From positions 1-53,584 of the forward strand of contig JAAWJJ010000017.1 in NCBI GenBank assembly GCA_022796875.1: a stretch of 53,584 nucleotides of DNA. Reading direction: 5' to 3'. Under the pieces are notes generated by a model, which searched no databases, had not been told where the DNA came from, and saw only the letters and a program-made list of their open reading frames with translations. Position 1 is the stretch's first letter. Each line of letters starts with the position of its first letter. This DNA comes from Eubacterium sp. GTDB lineage: Bacteria > Bacillota > Clostridia > Lachnospirales > Lachnospiraceae. Both the position numbers and the translations under genes were made by a program. Positions 1 to 9,153 of this stretch are shown here, in pieces.

Positions 1-2
1 AA

Positions 3-233
3 GAAGATACGGAGGGAGAAATCAAACGAGAGCAAACGCAGGAGCAGAGAACAGAAAAGGATAGCATGTATGAACTGTCCGCAAAAAATGACCGACTGAG
101 GCAGCGCAATGAACAGCAATTATATTTTGTCGGCAATTCAGAGGTACGCGGATCAATACATAAGAAAGCCGCCGCGTTGTTTGTCGCGGGAATATTTCAT
201 GCAGTGGTCGTATCAGAGATGGGCAGTATGTGA
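3..233 (+). CDS. C-terminal end of an upstream gene, unknown
   Basis: A reading frame already open at the left window edge runs to TGA at 231-233. The visible start is rich in E, Q, R and N (ELSAKNDRLRQRNEQQ), like a coiled coil. It overlaps the next gene by 125 bases, so its last ~40 residues may not be real or the frame may be shifted. A competing frame from base 1 stops at 99. Function unknown and call weak. Confidence 0.3.
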   Translation, partial: EDTEGEIKREQTQEQRTEKDSMYELSAKNDRLRQRNEQQLYFVGNSEVRGSIHKKAAALFVAGIFHAVVVSEMGSM

Positions 234-636
234 GATTCTGAAAAGTATCAAGGAGGCAAACTCCATCCCCCCGATGATCGTGGTGGAAGATTTCATCAGG
301 AAAATGGACGACTTTTCATGCAGGAACAGGGAAACAAGTATGATATTTTCGATTGCACATGACATAGCTTTGGAAATTCTCGATCTGTTTTTATCAATGA
401 GCGGAACCGCTTCGGACGGTTCAAAAACGGATGTGCATTTTTGGAAAGGAGAAACACGGAATGAAGAAACAAAATCTTTCACGGATTGTAAAAAGCGTAC
501 AGGTGGGATTACAGAAACACAGTCCGGAAATACTTACCGGCGTCGGAATTGCCGGGATGATTACGGCTGCGGTACTGGCAGTCCGGGCAACGCCGAAAGC
601 GTTGATTCTCATGGAAGAAGAAAAACGCCGTATTAA
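109..636 (+). CDS. conserved small phage protein, 3' end overlaps next gene
   Basis: The first ~95 residues (MNSNYILSAIQRYADQYIRK at the start) look like a conserved small protein that I recall from Clostridia phages, usually about 100 residues and without known function. A GAGG ribosome site lies 7 bases before the ATG. Here no stop follows the conserved part: the frame continues through the ribosome site and first 176 bases of the next gene to a TAA at 634-636, giving 175 residues with an unconvincing R/G/T-rich tail. A lost stop or a frameshift near base 390 would explain this. The protein lacks signal peptide and membrane segments. Confidence 0.6.
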   Translation: MNSNYILSAIQRYADQYIRKPPRCLSREYFMQWSYQRWAVCEILKSIKEANSIPPMIVVEDFIRKMDDFSCRNRETSMIFSIAHDIALEILDLFLSMSGTASDGSKTDVHFWKGETRNEETKSFTDCKKRTGGITETQSGNTYRRRNCRDDYGCGTGSPGNAESVDSHGRRKTPY

Positions 637-1285
637 TGCGGAGCTGCTTGCGGAAGCAAAAAAGAAAAAGCAGGAGAATTGCGTCAGGGTGGATAAGTTA
701 AAACCGATTGAACTGATTCGCACAACCTGGGTTTGTTATATTCCGGCAGCCGTTACCGGGGCGCTGTCGGTGGCCTGCCTGATCGGAGCCAACTCGGTAA
801 ACATCAGACGCAATGCGGCGCTCGCAACCGCTTATTCTCTTTCCGAGTCTGCCCTGAAAGAGTATCAGGAAAAAGTAATCAATACGATTGGGGAGAAGAA
901 AGAGCAGGAAATCAGAGATAATATTGCGAAAGATAAACTAAGCCGCGACCCGGTTTCCAATAAAGAAGTGATTATTACAGGACGCGGGGAAACGCTTTGT
1001 TATGATACGATCACTTCGAGATATTTTAAATGTGATATTGAGAAGCTGCGGAAAGTGGAAAATGAACTGAATAAAAAACTCATTAGCGAAATGTATATTT
1101 CATTGAATGATTTTTACTACGAGGTGGGTTTGCGGGCAACGGCCATTGGAGATGATCTTGGATGGAATATAGACGACGGACTGATCGACCTGGAATTCAG
1201 CTCGCAGCTTGCAGAGGACGAAACGCCGTGCCTTGTTATCGGATATCGGCTTGCGCCGAGGTATGATTTCCGTAATTTATTGTAA
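461..1285 (+). CDS. DUF6353-like phage membrane protein, copy 1
   Basis: 274 residues. The start at 461 is preferred to an in-frame ATG at 431 because GGAGA lies about 10 bases upstream of 461. The N-terminal part has KHSPEILTGVGIAG followed by a hydrophobic stretch (about residues 25-45) and a second hydrophobic segment near residues 100-120; the rest is soluble and charged. This layout matches my memory of the DUF6353 family of phage proteins, whose function is unknown. It is homologous to the protein at 2366-3286 and both flank a short membrane protein and a soluble conserved protein, suggesting a functional unit at the membrane. Specific role not known. Confidence 0.8.
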   Translation: MKKQNLSRIVKSVQVGLQKHSPEILTGVGIAGMITAAVLAVRATPKALILMEEEKRRINAELLAEAKKKKQENCVRVDKLKPIELIRTTWVCYIPAAVTGALSVACLIGANSVNIRRNAALATAYSLSESALKEYQEKVINTIGEKKEQEIRDNIAKDKLSRDPVSNKEVIITGRGETLCYDTITSRYFKCDIEKLRKVENELNKKLISEMYISLNDFYYEVGLRATAIGDDLGWNIDDGLIDLEFSSQLAEDETPCLVIGYRLAPRYDFRNLL

Positions 1286-1353
1286 CTGCGCAAAAAACGC
1301 ATTGCCTTTAATGGAAGAATCCACATTATGAAAAAACGAAAGGAGAAATGAAT

Positions 1354-1608
1354 ATGGAATCTAACGAAGTAATGAAAAATGAGGAAATTCTTGAACCTGT
1401 AGCAGAGGAAATTGTGAACGCGGGTTTTGGAAGCGGTTTTAAGACGGCGGCGGGTTTCGGTATGGGCATCCTTGCAGGTATAGCGATCTGCAAGCTTGTG
1501 AAACCGATGATCGCCAAAATCAGGACGCGGAAAGAAGAAGCGGCAATTATCGATGTAGAGGCGACGGAACAGGAATCGGAAGAAGACGAAGAGGAAACCG
1601 TAGATTAA
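1354..1608 (+). CDS. small single-pass membrane protein
   Basis: 84 residues. ATG at 1354 gives 7-base spacing to AGGAGA; the ATG at 1348 is too close. An acidic N-terminus precedes a glycine-rich hydrophobic segment (FKTAAGFGMGILAGIAICKL, about residues 30-49), a basic RTRK patch and a very acidic tail (EQESEEDEEE). The basic patch just after the membrane segment suggests the tail is in the cytoplasm. It lies between the first DUF6353-like gene and a terminator hairpin. Function unknown. Confidence 0.78.
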   Translation: MESNEVMKNEEILEPVAEEIVNAGFGSGFKTAAGFGMGILAGIAICKLVKPMIAKIRTRKEEAAIIDVEATEQESEEDEEETVD

Positions 1609-1643
1609 GATCCTGTAAAATGATATTTTATGGATGGAGCAAA

Positions 1644-1679
1644 GGGAGAGTGCCTGTAATCAGGTACTTTTCCTTTTTT
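1644..1679 (+). terminator. intrinsic terminator or attenuator hairpin
   Basis: A stem GAGTGCCTG/CAGGTACTT with a TAAT loop is followed by TTTTCCTTTTTTC. It lies between the genes ending at 1608 and starting at 1705, with the next ribosome site directly after it. Confidence 0.65.
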
Positions 1680-1704
1680 CGTTTCAGAGAGGAGAATGAT
1701 ATTT

Positions 1705-2307
1705 ATGGAAGAATACAAACCAAACTCCCGTAAGTATAAAGAAGAACAGCTTGCATCGGAAAAGAAAGTGGATAAGGTAGTCAGCGGTTCTGTAAAAGCA
1801 AGAAAGAAAAGCGAGATTCAGAAATTTGCGGATGTTTTTATTCAGGAGGATGTACAAAAAGTAAAATCTTATATTTTGATGGACGTACTGGCTCCGGCTT
1901 TGAAAAAAGCGATATCGGATATTGTGACAAACGGTATCGACATGATTTTGTACGGCGAAACCGGACGCACAAAGAAGAGCGGGACAGCTTCTAAAGTATC
2001 TTATCGGAGTTATTACGACAGGCAGGACGAGCGCAGGGATTACGGTTCTATCCGGACGCGGACAGGATACGATTACGACGACATTGTTTTGGATAACCGT
2101 GGCGAAGCGGAGGAGGTTTTGTCCAGAATGGACGAGTTGATTTCCACATACGGCCTCGTCAGCGTAGCGGATTTTTACGATTTGGTAGGAGTTACGGGAA
2201 ATTATACGGACAATAAGTACGGATGGACGAATATCCGGAGCGCGTCAGTGGTTCGGGTCCGTGACGGTTATATGATTAAGCTGCCCCGGGCGCTGCCGTT
2301 AAACTAA
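1705..2307 (+). CDS. conserved soluble phage protein, unknown
   Basis: 200 residues. ATG at 1705 has GAGAGGAGA about 9 bases upstream; an ATG at 1696 touches the ribosome site. The N-terminal half is lysine-rich, followed by helical segments and a tyrosine/arginine-rich linker. The C-terminal half has a conserved-looking block (RGEAEEVLSRMDELISTYG, then VADFYDLVGVTG and KYGWT). I recognise this as a recurrent protein of Firmicutes phages encoded next to DUF6353-like genes, but not its function. No membrane segment. It could be a partner of the flanking membrane proteins; that is inference from neighbourhood only. Confidence 0.8.
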   Translation: MEEYKPNSRKYKEEQLASEKKVDKVVSGSVKARKKSEIQKFADVFIQEDVQKVKSYILMDVLAPALKKAISDIVTNGIDMILYGETGRTKKSGTASKVSYRSYYDRQDERRDYGSIRTRTGYDYDDIVLDNRGEAEEVLSRMDELISTYGLVSVADFYDLVGVTGNYTDNKYGWTNIRSASVVRVRDGYMIKLPRALPLN

Positions 2308-2365
2308 GAATAAACACATAACAATTATAAATGAATAACAATTTTAAAGAAAGGAATTACAAATT

Positions 2366-3286
2366 ATGAAAACAAACGAAATGGTAAGTAAAGTCAGCAG
2401 AACTTTTTATAAAGCCGGGTTCGGCTTGAAAAAGCACAGTCCGGAAATATTGGTCATAGCCGGAGTGATCGGCACGGTTGTAAGCGCAGTAATGGCGTGT
2501 AAAGCAACGACTAAGATCAATGATATTCTGGATGAAACAAAAGAGGAACTGGACACCGTCCACAAATATAGCGGCGATCCGGATATGGCGGAAAAATACA
2601 GCGTTGAAGACGCTAAGAAAGATACCGTTATGATTTATACCCATACGGGCATGAAACTGGCAAAACTCTATGGACCTGCTATTTGCCTCGGCGTGGCATC
2701 TATCAGCAGTATTCTGGTATCTAACAATATTTTAAGGAAACGTAACGCGGCGTTGGCGGCGGCTTATGCAGTCATACACCGCGGTTTTAAGGAGTACCGT
2801 GACCGTGTGATCGAGCGTTTTGGTTCTGAAGTGGACCGTCAGCTTCGGTTTAATATGAAAGCGGAGGAAATCGAGGAAACCGTAACGGATGAAAAGGGCA
2901 AAGAAAAGAAAGTGAAGAAGACGATTGAGGTCGCAGACACGAACACCAGCGGTTACGTAAAATATTTTACAAGGACCAATACCAACTGGGAAGATAATCC
3001 GGAATTTATTGAAATGTTCCTGCGGGCTCAGCAAAACTATGCCAACGATAAACTCAAAGCGATCGGGCATCTTACTTTGAATGAAGTTTATGACATGCTG
3101 GGGATGCAGGATACCAAAGCGGGAATGGTGGTCGGTTGGATTTATGACCTGGAGCATCCGAATGGAGATAATTTTGTCGAGTTTGATGTAAAGAAGGTAT
3201 ATTTGCCGGACGATCAGGGGGATTATGAGGATGCTTACGCGATCGACTTTAATGTAGACGGCAATATTTATGACAAAATGATTTGA
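2366..3286 (+). CDS. DUF6353-like phage membrane protein, copy 2
   Basis: 306 residues. Its N-terminus (GLKKHSPEILVIAGVIGTVV) aligns with the copy at 461-1285 (GLQKHSPEILTGVGIAG), and the second hydrophobic segment with RKRNAALAAAYAVIHRGFKEYRD aligns with NIRRNAALATAYSLSE of the first copy. Both copies also share the C-terminal pattern LTLNEVYDMLG.../ISLNDFYYEVGL... The two are thus tandem paralogues separated by two genes. An AAGGA ribosome site is 10 bases before ATG. Two membrane segments are expected. Family function unknown; a role in the infected cell envelope is a guess. Confidence 0.85.
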   Translation: MKTNEMVSKVSRTFYKAGFGLKKHSPEILVIAGVIGTVVSAVMACKATTKINDILDETKEELDTVHKYSGDPDMAEKYSVEDAKKDTVMIYTHTGMKLAKLYGPAICLGVASISSILVSNNILRKRNAALAAAYAVIHRGFKEYRDRVIERFGSEVDRQLRFNMKAEEIEETVTDEKGKEKKVKKTIEVADTNTSGYVKYFTRTNTNWEDNPEFIEMFLRAQQNYANDKLKAIGHLTLNEVYDMLGMQDTKAGMVVGWIYDLEHPNGDNFVEFDVKKVYLPDDQGDYEDAYAIDFNVDGNIYDKMI

Positions 3287-3307
3287 AAGGAAGGGATCGG
3301 TACGGTA

Positions 3308-3391
3308 ATGAGCGGGAATCTTCAACGTGATATTTTGGACTATCCCTGGCTGTTTTATGGCTGTTTGCAAACGAAAGGAGGCCGATTATGA
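3308..3391 (+). CDS. 27-residue peptide, possible translational coupler
   Basis: A short frame (MSGNLQRDILDYPWLFYGCL...) begins after AAAGGAAGGG and ends TGA at 3389-3391. The stop overlaps the ATG of the next small gene as ATGA, the usual arrangement for coupled translation. It holds the ribosome site of the next gene. Too short to identify. Confidence 0.35.
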   Translation: MSGNLQRDILDYPWLFYGCLQTKGGRL

Positions 3392-3489
3392 GGAATGGAT
3401 TAGCAGTTATGTCTTATACGTTATCAGCGTTATCCGGAATTTGTTTTATTACCGGAATTGCGGTTTTGATTGGCGGAAAGGGCGTGTGA
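3388..3489 (+). CDS. 33-residue membrane peptide
   Basis: A strong ribosome site (AAAGGAGG) precedes the ATG by 7 bases. The peptide is mostly one hydrophobic helix (SALSGICFITGIAVLIGG). The stop is one base before the ATG of the next gene at 3491. Its size, hydrophobicity and place in a block of membrane genes resemble small holin-like or membrane-modulating phage peptides, but there is no direct evidence of function. Confidence 0.55.
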   Translation: MRNGLAVMSYTLSALSGICFITGIAVLIGGKGV

Positions 3490-3490
3490 G

Positions 3491-3661
3491 ATGGAAAATG
3501 TGGAAAACTTTGAAGCCTTTATTACTATATTGGACTTTACACTTAATTCTAAACGGAAACGTCACATAGTTGGCGGTATTTTGCTGAGCGTGTCCTTACT
3601 GTTTGGAGGACTGGCGCTTACTACTATGACGCTGCGGACGGAGGAAAAGAAGAATGAATAA
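3491..3661 (+). CDS. 56-residue single-pass membrane protein
   Basis: Starts MENVENFEAFITILD, has a basic KRKRH patch and then one hydrophobic helix (VGGILLSVSLLFGGLALTTM). The basic patch before the helix predicts cytoplasmic N-terminus. The start is coupled to the preceding stop (TGAGATG) and the 3' end overlaps the next ATG by 8 bases, so it belongs to one translational unit with its neighbours. Function unknown. Confidence 0.75.
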   Translation: MENVENFEAFITILDFTLNSKRKRHIVGGILLSVSLLFGGLALTTMTLRTEEKKNE

Positions 3662-4235
3662 AAAATTATATTTTACCCTGTTTATTGCCGGGGCCGTGAT
3701 CGGTTCCGTCGTAACGTGGGGATGTTTAAAAAAGAAATACGAAGTGATCGCCCAGGAAGAAATCGATTCTGTCAAGGAAGTTTTTGCCAGAGAAAAATTC
3801 GGTTCCCGGGAGAAAGAAACCGTTGAAGAATCCGGGCGGGAACCGGATCCGGGAAAGGAAAAAACCAACATGGACGAGTATGCTGCGGTAATAAGAACCG
3901 CCGGTTATTCGGCGGATATTCAGGAAGAAAAAGAGAATGAATCCGTAACAGGCAGAGATTCGTATATTATTACGCCGGAGGAATTTGGCGAGATGGAAGA
4001 CTATGAGAAAATCAGCCTCACCTGGTATGCAGACAGAGTCCTGGCTGATGATAATGATGAAATTCTGGACGATATGGACGATATTGTCGGCGACGCTCTG
4101 GAACATTTTGGCGAGTATGAGGACGATGCGGTATTTGTCAGATGCGATGAACTGGAATGTGATTACGAGATTCTTCTCGATCAGAGAAATTATTCGGAAG
4201 TGGCCGCCAGTATGCCGAAACCGGTGGAGATATGA
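3654..4235 (+). CDS. membrane-anchored acidic phage protein
   Basis: 193 residues. An N-terminal membrane anchor (LYFTLFIAGAVIGSVVTWGC) is followed by a charged coiled-coil-like stretch and an acidic C-terminal domain (about residues 105-190) with ISLTWYADRVLADDNDEILD and a final block RCDELECDYEILLDQRNYSE. I recall this C-terminal block from many Firmicutes phage proteins of unknown function. Cys in VVTWGCLKKK is not a convincing lipobox. The start overlaps the previous gene by 8 bases and the stop overlaps the next ATG. Confidence 0.83.
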   Translation: MNKKLYFTLFIAGAVIGSVVTWGCLKKKYEVIAQEEIDSVKEVFAREKFGSREKETVEESGREPDPGKEKTNMDEYAAVIRTAGYSADIQEEKENESVTGRDSYIITPEEFGEMEDYEKISLTWYADRVLADDNDEILDDMDDIVGDALEHFGEYEDDAVFVRCDELECDYEILLDQRNYSEVAASMPKPVEI

Positions 4236-4786
4236 TGAAGAACGAGCTGAGAAACGAATACTTTGACTGGATGTACCGGCTCGTATGCGAACCGCAGTAT
4301 ACGAACGGATTATCCTATCGGGAGTTGCTCTGCCGGCTTTATGAAACGCCTTTTGACTATACGATCGCTATGGACGGCAATCGTGCGGAAGATGGGGTGG
4401 ATTTACGGTACAGATTCGGATATGAACATAATATTGAAGATCCGGCGATCGCGTTTTGTCTGGACGACAGGGAATGTACGGTTCTGGAAATGATGGTCGC
4501 CCTTGCGCTCCGCTGCGAAGAACATATTATGGACGATCCGGATGTTGGCAACCGGACAAGCCGTTGGTTTCTGGATATGATCGGGAATCTTGGATTACAA
4601 GAAATGACCGATGAAAATTTTGACAGGGATTATGTCGTGCGGATTCTGAATCGGTTCCTGAACCGGGAATACAAACGAAACGGCGAAGGCGGGTTGTTTA
4701 CCGTACGCCATAACGGAATCGATATGCGGTCCGTTGAGATCTGGTATCAGGCAATGTGGTATCTTGATGAAGTTTTGAAGAGCTGA
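4232..4786 (+). CDS. conserved phage protein, unknown
   Basis: 184 residues starting MMKNELRNEYFDWMYRLVCE. The ATG overlaps the preceding stop (ATGA), so translation is probably coupled; ATG at 4235 is an alternative. The protein is soluble, with a recurrent pattern LSYRELLCRLYETPFDYTI, a D/R-rich middle (DLRYRFGYEHN) and TSRWFLDMIGNLGL. I recognise it as a common neighbour of the preceding membrane-anchored protein in Clostridia phages. No catalytic motif seen. Confidence 0.83.
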   Translation: MMKNELRNEYFDWMYRLVCEPQYTNGLSYRELLCRLYETPFDYTIAMDGNRAEDGVDLRYRFGYEHNIEDPAIAFCLDDRECTVLEMMVALALRCEEHIMDDPDVGNRTSRWFLDMIGNLGLQEMTDENFDRDYVVRILNRFLNREYKRNGEGGLFTVRHNGIDMRSVEIWYQAMWYLDEVLKS

Positions 4787-4812
4787 ATTATATTTGAAAA
4801 CGGAGGTACAAA

Positions 4813-5079
4813 ATGAAGAAATTATGCTGTAACATGGCTGAAATGGCTGATATTTTTAACTGTAATACGGAAGCGTTTGTCCGTTCCATCGAGCAATTAA
4901 ACAGGAGATGCAGGAAGCTGGAGAAAAGAAACTGTTCCCTTGTATTGGCGGGAATTATATTTGGAGCCATTATAGAATATCGGATGATAGAGCAAAACCG
5001 GAGGATGGGAGAACTGGAGAAAAGGTTTGGGGAATTGCGTATGAAAATTGAGGAGTTCAGGGATAAGGAAGGGGATTAA
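4813..5079 (+). CDS. small membrane/coiled-coil protein
   Basis: 88 residues. CGGAGG lies 6 bases before ATG. The first 45 residues carry several Cys and a basic patch (RRCRKLEKRN), followed by one hydrophobic segment (CSLVLAGIIFGAIIE) and a C-terminal coiled coil (RMGELEKRFGELRMKIEEF). It lies directly upstream of the replication gene. Function unknown. Confidence 0.72.
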   Translation: MKKLCCNMAEMADIFNCNTEAFVRSIEQLNRRCRKLEKRNCSLVLAGIIFGAIIEYRMIEQNRRMGELEKRFGELRMKIEEFRDKEGD

Positions 5080-5086
5080 AAATGTG

Positions 5087-8000
5087 ATGATTGACTTTCT
5101 TATGATTTCAACGCGCAGTACAAAACGCGGTATCATCGAAATCTACCCAAAGTTTATTATAAAAAAAAGCGCTGATTTGATGATTCGGGGCGGGGACTTC
5201 TATGCGGTCTGGATGGAAGAAAGAGGGTTGTGGTCGACCGACGAGCAGGATGTATTGCAGCTGATCGACCGTGAACTGGACAGGTATGCAGAGGAAAACC
5301 GCCGGCGCTTTGATTCTGATATTAAAGTTCTCCATATGTGGGACGCTGAATCCGGCATGATCGACTCCTGGCATAAATACTGTCAGAAGCAGATGCGGGA
5401 TTCTTTTCATATGCTTGATGAAAAACTGATATTTTCCAATACCGTTACCAGCAAAAAAGATTATGCCAGTAAAAAGCTGAATTATCCGCTGGAAGCCGGG
5501 GAACTGTCTGCTTACGACAAGCTGATGTCGGTATTATATTCCAAAGAGGAGCGGCACAAAATCGAATGGGCGATCGGAGCGGTGGTATCCGGGGAATCTA
5601 AAAAGCTACAGAAATTCATGGTTTTATACGGTGCGGCCGGGACGGGGAAATCTACCGTACTAAACATCATACAGCAGCTTTTCGAGGGATATTATTCCGT
5701 ATTCGATGCGAAAAGCCTGGGTTCCTCAAACAATTCATTTGCGCTGGAAGCATTTAAGAGTAATCCGCTGGTCGCGATTCAGCACGACGGTGATTTGTCA
5801 AGGATAGAGGATAACACAAGGCTCAACAGCCTGGTTTCGCACGAGCTTATGACGGTAAACGAGAAATTCAAGTCGACCTACTCCAACCGGTTCAAATGTT
5901 TTCTTTTTGTGGGTACCAATAAGCCGGTAAAAATTACAGATGCAAAATCCGGACTGATCCGGCGGCTGATCGACGTATCTCCAACGGGGGAAAAGTTGAA
6001 TCCGAAAGAGTATAAGACGGTTACAAAGCAGATTGAGTTTGAACTCGGGGCGATCGCGTATCATTGCAGGGAAGTGTATTTGGAGGATCCGGGAATGTAC
6101 GACAATTATATTCCGGTAACGATGCTCGGGGCGTCGAACGATTTCTATAATTTCGTCGGCGATTCTTACCACGTATTTAAAAAAGAAGACGGCACTACTT
6201 TGAAGGCTGCCTGGGAAATGTATAAGACTTATTGCGAGGAAGCAAAAGTGGGGTATCCGTTTCCGCAGAGAGTTTTCAAGGAAGAGATGAAAAACTACTT
6301 TCGGGAATACAAAGAACGGTTTCGTTTGGACGACGGGACAAGGACGCGCAGTTATTATGCCGGTTTTCGGGCGGAAATATTTGACGGGGAAAAAGAAGAG
6401 CAAAAAGGGCCGGCGGAAAGTCCTCCGATGCGGCTGGAATGTACGGAATCTATATTTGACCGGGAGTGCGCAGGCTGTCCAGCCCAGTATGCTTCTTCAA
6501 AAGAAACGCCGTCGAAAAAATGGAGCGCGGTAAAAACGAAGTTATCGGAATTGGATACGTCAAAGCTGCATTATGTGAAAGTTCCGGAAAACCATATTGT
6601 GATCGATTTTGATATTCCGGATGAAGCGGGAAACAAAAGTTTTGAAAGGAACGTCGAAGCGGCAGGCAAATGGCCTCCTACCTATGCCGAGTTGAGTAAA
6701 AGCGGCGCCGGAATACACCTGCATTATATTTATACGGGAGATTCGTCGAATTTAAGCAGAATTTATGACGATCATATTGAGGTAAAAGTATTTACCGGCA
6801 ACAGTTCGCTTCGAAGAAAGTTATCTAAGTGCAACGACTTGCCGATTGCGGCGATTAGTTCCGGATTGCCGCTGAAAGGAGAAAAAATGGTAAATTTTGA
6901 TTCTGTAAAGAGCGAAAAAGGGCTTCGGACCCTGATTAAGAGGAATCTGAACAAAGAGATTCATCCGGGAACCAAACCCAGCATTGATTTTATATATAAA
7001 ATTTTGGAAGACGCGTATGCATGCGATTTGAAATATGACGTTACGGATATGCGGGGCGGCGTTTTGGCGTTTGCGGCTAACAGCACCCATCAGGCGGATT
7101 ATTGTATTAAACTGGTGAATAAGATGCGTTTTAAATCCGAAGATACGTCTGCTAACACTAAGAACGAGAACGCCACATTGGTTTTTTATGACGTGGAGGT
7201 CTTTCCGAATTTATTTCTTGTGAACTGGAAAGCGGAGGGGGAGGGTAAGCCGGTGGTACGTATGATTAACCCATCTCCTGTTGAGATTGAGGATTTAATG
7301 AAATTCCGGCTTGTCGGGTTTAACTGCCGCCGGTACGATAATCATATTTTGTATGCGCGGTTGATGGGGTATTCCAACGAGCAGCTTTATAAACTTTCCC
7401 AGCGGATTGTGAACGGAAGTCCTAACTGCTTTTTCGGCGAGGCTTACAATGTCAGTTATACGGACGTTTATGATTTCTCCAGCAAAAAACAGTCTTTAAA
7501 GAAGTTTGAGATCGATCTGGGAATCCACCATCAGGAGTTGGGCCTGCCGTGGGATCAGCCGGTGCCGGAGGAACTTTGGACGAAAGTGGCCGAATATTGC
7601 GACAATGACGTCATTGCGACGGAGGCGGTGTTCCATGCGAGAAAATCGGATTTTACGGCAAGGCAGATTCTGGCGGATGTGGCCGGTATGACGGTAAACG
7701 ATACGACCAACACGCTGACAACGAGAATTATATTTGGCAGCAACCGGAAGCCGCAGGATCAGTTCCGTTATCGTGATATGGGAATCGACGAGCTGCCGTT
7801 TGTTTCGGACGAAGACGACTATTATAATAGTTTCGGCGAAGACGGAAAACCGGTATTTCCCGGGTATACGTTTGAGCATGGAAAATCCGTCTACCGCGGC
7901 GAAGAAGTCGGCGAGGGAGGTTACGTCTATGCCGAGCCGGGCATGTATGGAAACGTTGCATTGCTGGATATCGCTTCCATGCATCCGAGCAGTATTGTAG

Positions 8001-9127
8001 CGGAAAATCTGTTTGGCGACGAATATACGTGGCGGTTTAAAGAAATTCTCGACGCCCGTATCGCCATCAAACATAAGGATTTCGGCAAAGCGAGAAAAAT
8101 GCTGGGCGGGGTTCTGGAAAAATATTTAACGGACGAGGAGGCAGCCGCCGATCTGGCGCAGGCATTAAAGATTGCAATTAACTCGGTATATGGCCTGACT
8201 TCGGCGAAATTTGAGAATCCTTTCCGGGATGTACGTAACAAAGATAATATCGTGGCGAAACGAGGAGCCCTGTTTATGGTAAATCTCAAACATGAGGTAC
8301 AGAAACGGGGCTTTACCGTTGCTCATATTAAAACGGATTCGATTAAGATTCCGGACGCAACGCCTGAAATTATCCGGTTTGTAATGGAGTTTGGGAAGAA
8401 ATATGGCTATACGTTTGAACATGAAGCTACCTACGACAGGATGTGCCTGGTCAACGACGCCGTTTATATTGCTAAGTATCCAGAGGAACACGAATTCAAA
8501 CTTTCTACCGGAGAGAAAATCATGACCAAATGGACGGCTACGGGTACGCAGTTTGCTGTGCCTTATGTTTTCAAGAAGCTGTTCAGTAGAAGCGATATCA
8601 AATTCGAAGATCTGTGCGAAACAAAGTCTGTCAGCAGCGCGTTATATTTGGACATGAATGAGGATATGCCGGATGTAACCGAATACGAAAAAGAGCTGTC
8701 TAAGACCGAAAGCAAGTACAGGAAAGGCGAACTGTCTGATACCACATTTGAAAGAACGGGCCAGGAGCTGGTTCCTCTTATTGAGAAAGGCCATAATTAT
8801 ATTTTCGTAGGCAAGGTCGGGAACTTCTGTCCGATAAAAGCAGGTTGTGGCGGCGGCGTGCTCTATCGTGAAAAAGACGGTAAGTATTATGCCGCAACCG
8901 GCTCAAAAGGCTACCGGTGGCTGGAATCAGAAATGGTCAGGGAGCTGGGGAAACAGGGCGATATCGACGAACAGTACTATATTTCAATGGTTGACGAAGC
9001 GGTTGCCACAATCTCGAAGTATGGAGATTTCGAACGGTTTGTTTCGGACGAGCCGTATGCAAAAGAGGAAATGCCGGATTTTATGAACATTCCGGAAGAT
9101 GCGGAAGAGGAAATTCCGTTTGATTAA
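5087..9127 (+). CDS. fused SF3 helicase - primase - family B DNA polymerase
   Basis: 1346 residues, the likely complete replicative engine. Domains by motif: SF3/D5-like helicase with Walker A GAAGTGKS (residues 182-189), a Walker B-like VAIQHDGD, sensor [10 protein letters not shown] and arginine finger GLIRRLIDV; an archaeo-eukaryotic-type primase at about 480-640 with [19 protein letters not shown] and HIEVKVF; a 3'-5' exonuclease with YDVEVFPN (~700), FNCRRYDNH (~745) and [10 protein letters not shown] (~836); a palm with motif A DIASMHPS (~959), motif [10 protein letters not shown] (~1028) and motif C IKTDS (~1082). The usual first Asp of motif C is Lys. ATG 5087 is chosen because AAGGAAGGGG lies upstream; GTG 5084 is possible. 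No in-frame stop interrupts the domains. The helicase-then-primase order is reversed from usual primase-helicases. Confidence 0.92.
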   Translation: MIDFLMISTRSTKRGIIEIYPKFIIKKSADLMIRGGDFYAVWMEERGLWSTDEQDVLQLIDRELDRYAEENRRRFDSDIKVLHMWDAESGMIDSWHKYCQKQMRDSFHMLDEKLIFSNTVTSKKDYASKKLNYPLEAGELSAYDKLMSVLYSKEERHKIEWAIGAVVSGESKKLQKFMVLYGAAGTGKSTVLNIIQQLFEGYYSVFDAKSLGSSNNSFALEAFKSNPLVAIQHDGDLSRIEDNTRLNSLVSHELMTVNEKFKSTYSNRFKCFLFVGTNKPVKITDAKSGLIRRLIDVSPTGEKLNPKEYKTVTKQIEFELGAIAYHCREVYLEDPGMYDNYIPVTMLGASNDFYNFVGDSYHVFKKEDGTTLKAAWEMYKTYCEEAKVGYPFPQRVFKEEMKNYFREYKERFRLDDGTRTRSYYAGFRAEIFDGEKEEQKGPAESPPMRLECTESIFDRECAGCPAQYASSKETPSKKWSAVKTKLSELDTSKLHYVKVPENHIVIDFDIPDEAGNKSFERNVEAAGKWPPTYAELSKSGAGIHLHYIYTGDSSNLSRIYDDHIEVKVFTGNSSLRRKLSKCNDLPIAAISSGLPLKGEKMVNFDSVKSEKGLRTLIKRNLNKEIHPGTKPSIDFIYKILEDAYACDLKYDVTDMRGGVLAFAANSTHQADYCIKLVNKMRFKSEDTSANTKNENATLVFYDVEVFPNLFLVNWKAEGEGKPVVRMINPSPVEIEDLMKFRLVGFNCRRYDNHILYARLMGYSNEQLYKLSQRIVNGSPNCFFGEAYNVSYTDVYDFSSKKQSLKKFEIDLGIHHQELGLPWDQPVPEELWTKVAEYCDNDVIATEAVFHARKSDFTARQILADVAGMTVNDTTNTLTTRIIFGSNRKPQDQFRYRDMGIDELPFVSDEDDYYNSFGEDGKPVFPGYTFEHGKSVYRGEEVGEGGYVYAEPGMYGNVALLDIASMHPSSIVAENLFGDEYTWRFKEILDARIAIKHKDFGKARKMLGGVLEKYLTDEEAAADLAQALKIAINSVYGLTSAKFENPFRDVRNKDNIVAKRGALFMVNLKHEVQKRGFTVAHIKTDSIKIPDATPEIIRFVMEFGKKYGYTFEHEATYDRMCLVNDAVYIAKYPEEHEFKLSTGEKIMTKWTATGTQFAVPYVFKKLFSRSDIKFEDLCETKSVSSALYLDMNEDMPDVTEYEKELSKTESKYRKGELSDTTFERTGQELVPLIEKGHNYIFVGKVGNFCPIKAGCGGGVLYREKDGKYYAATGSKGYRWLESEMVRELGKQGDIDEQYYISMVDEAVATISKYGDFERFVSDEPYAKEEMPDFMNIPEDAEEEIPFD

Positions 9128-9153
9128 AAACAAGCAAAAAGGAGAGAAAAAAG

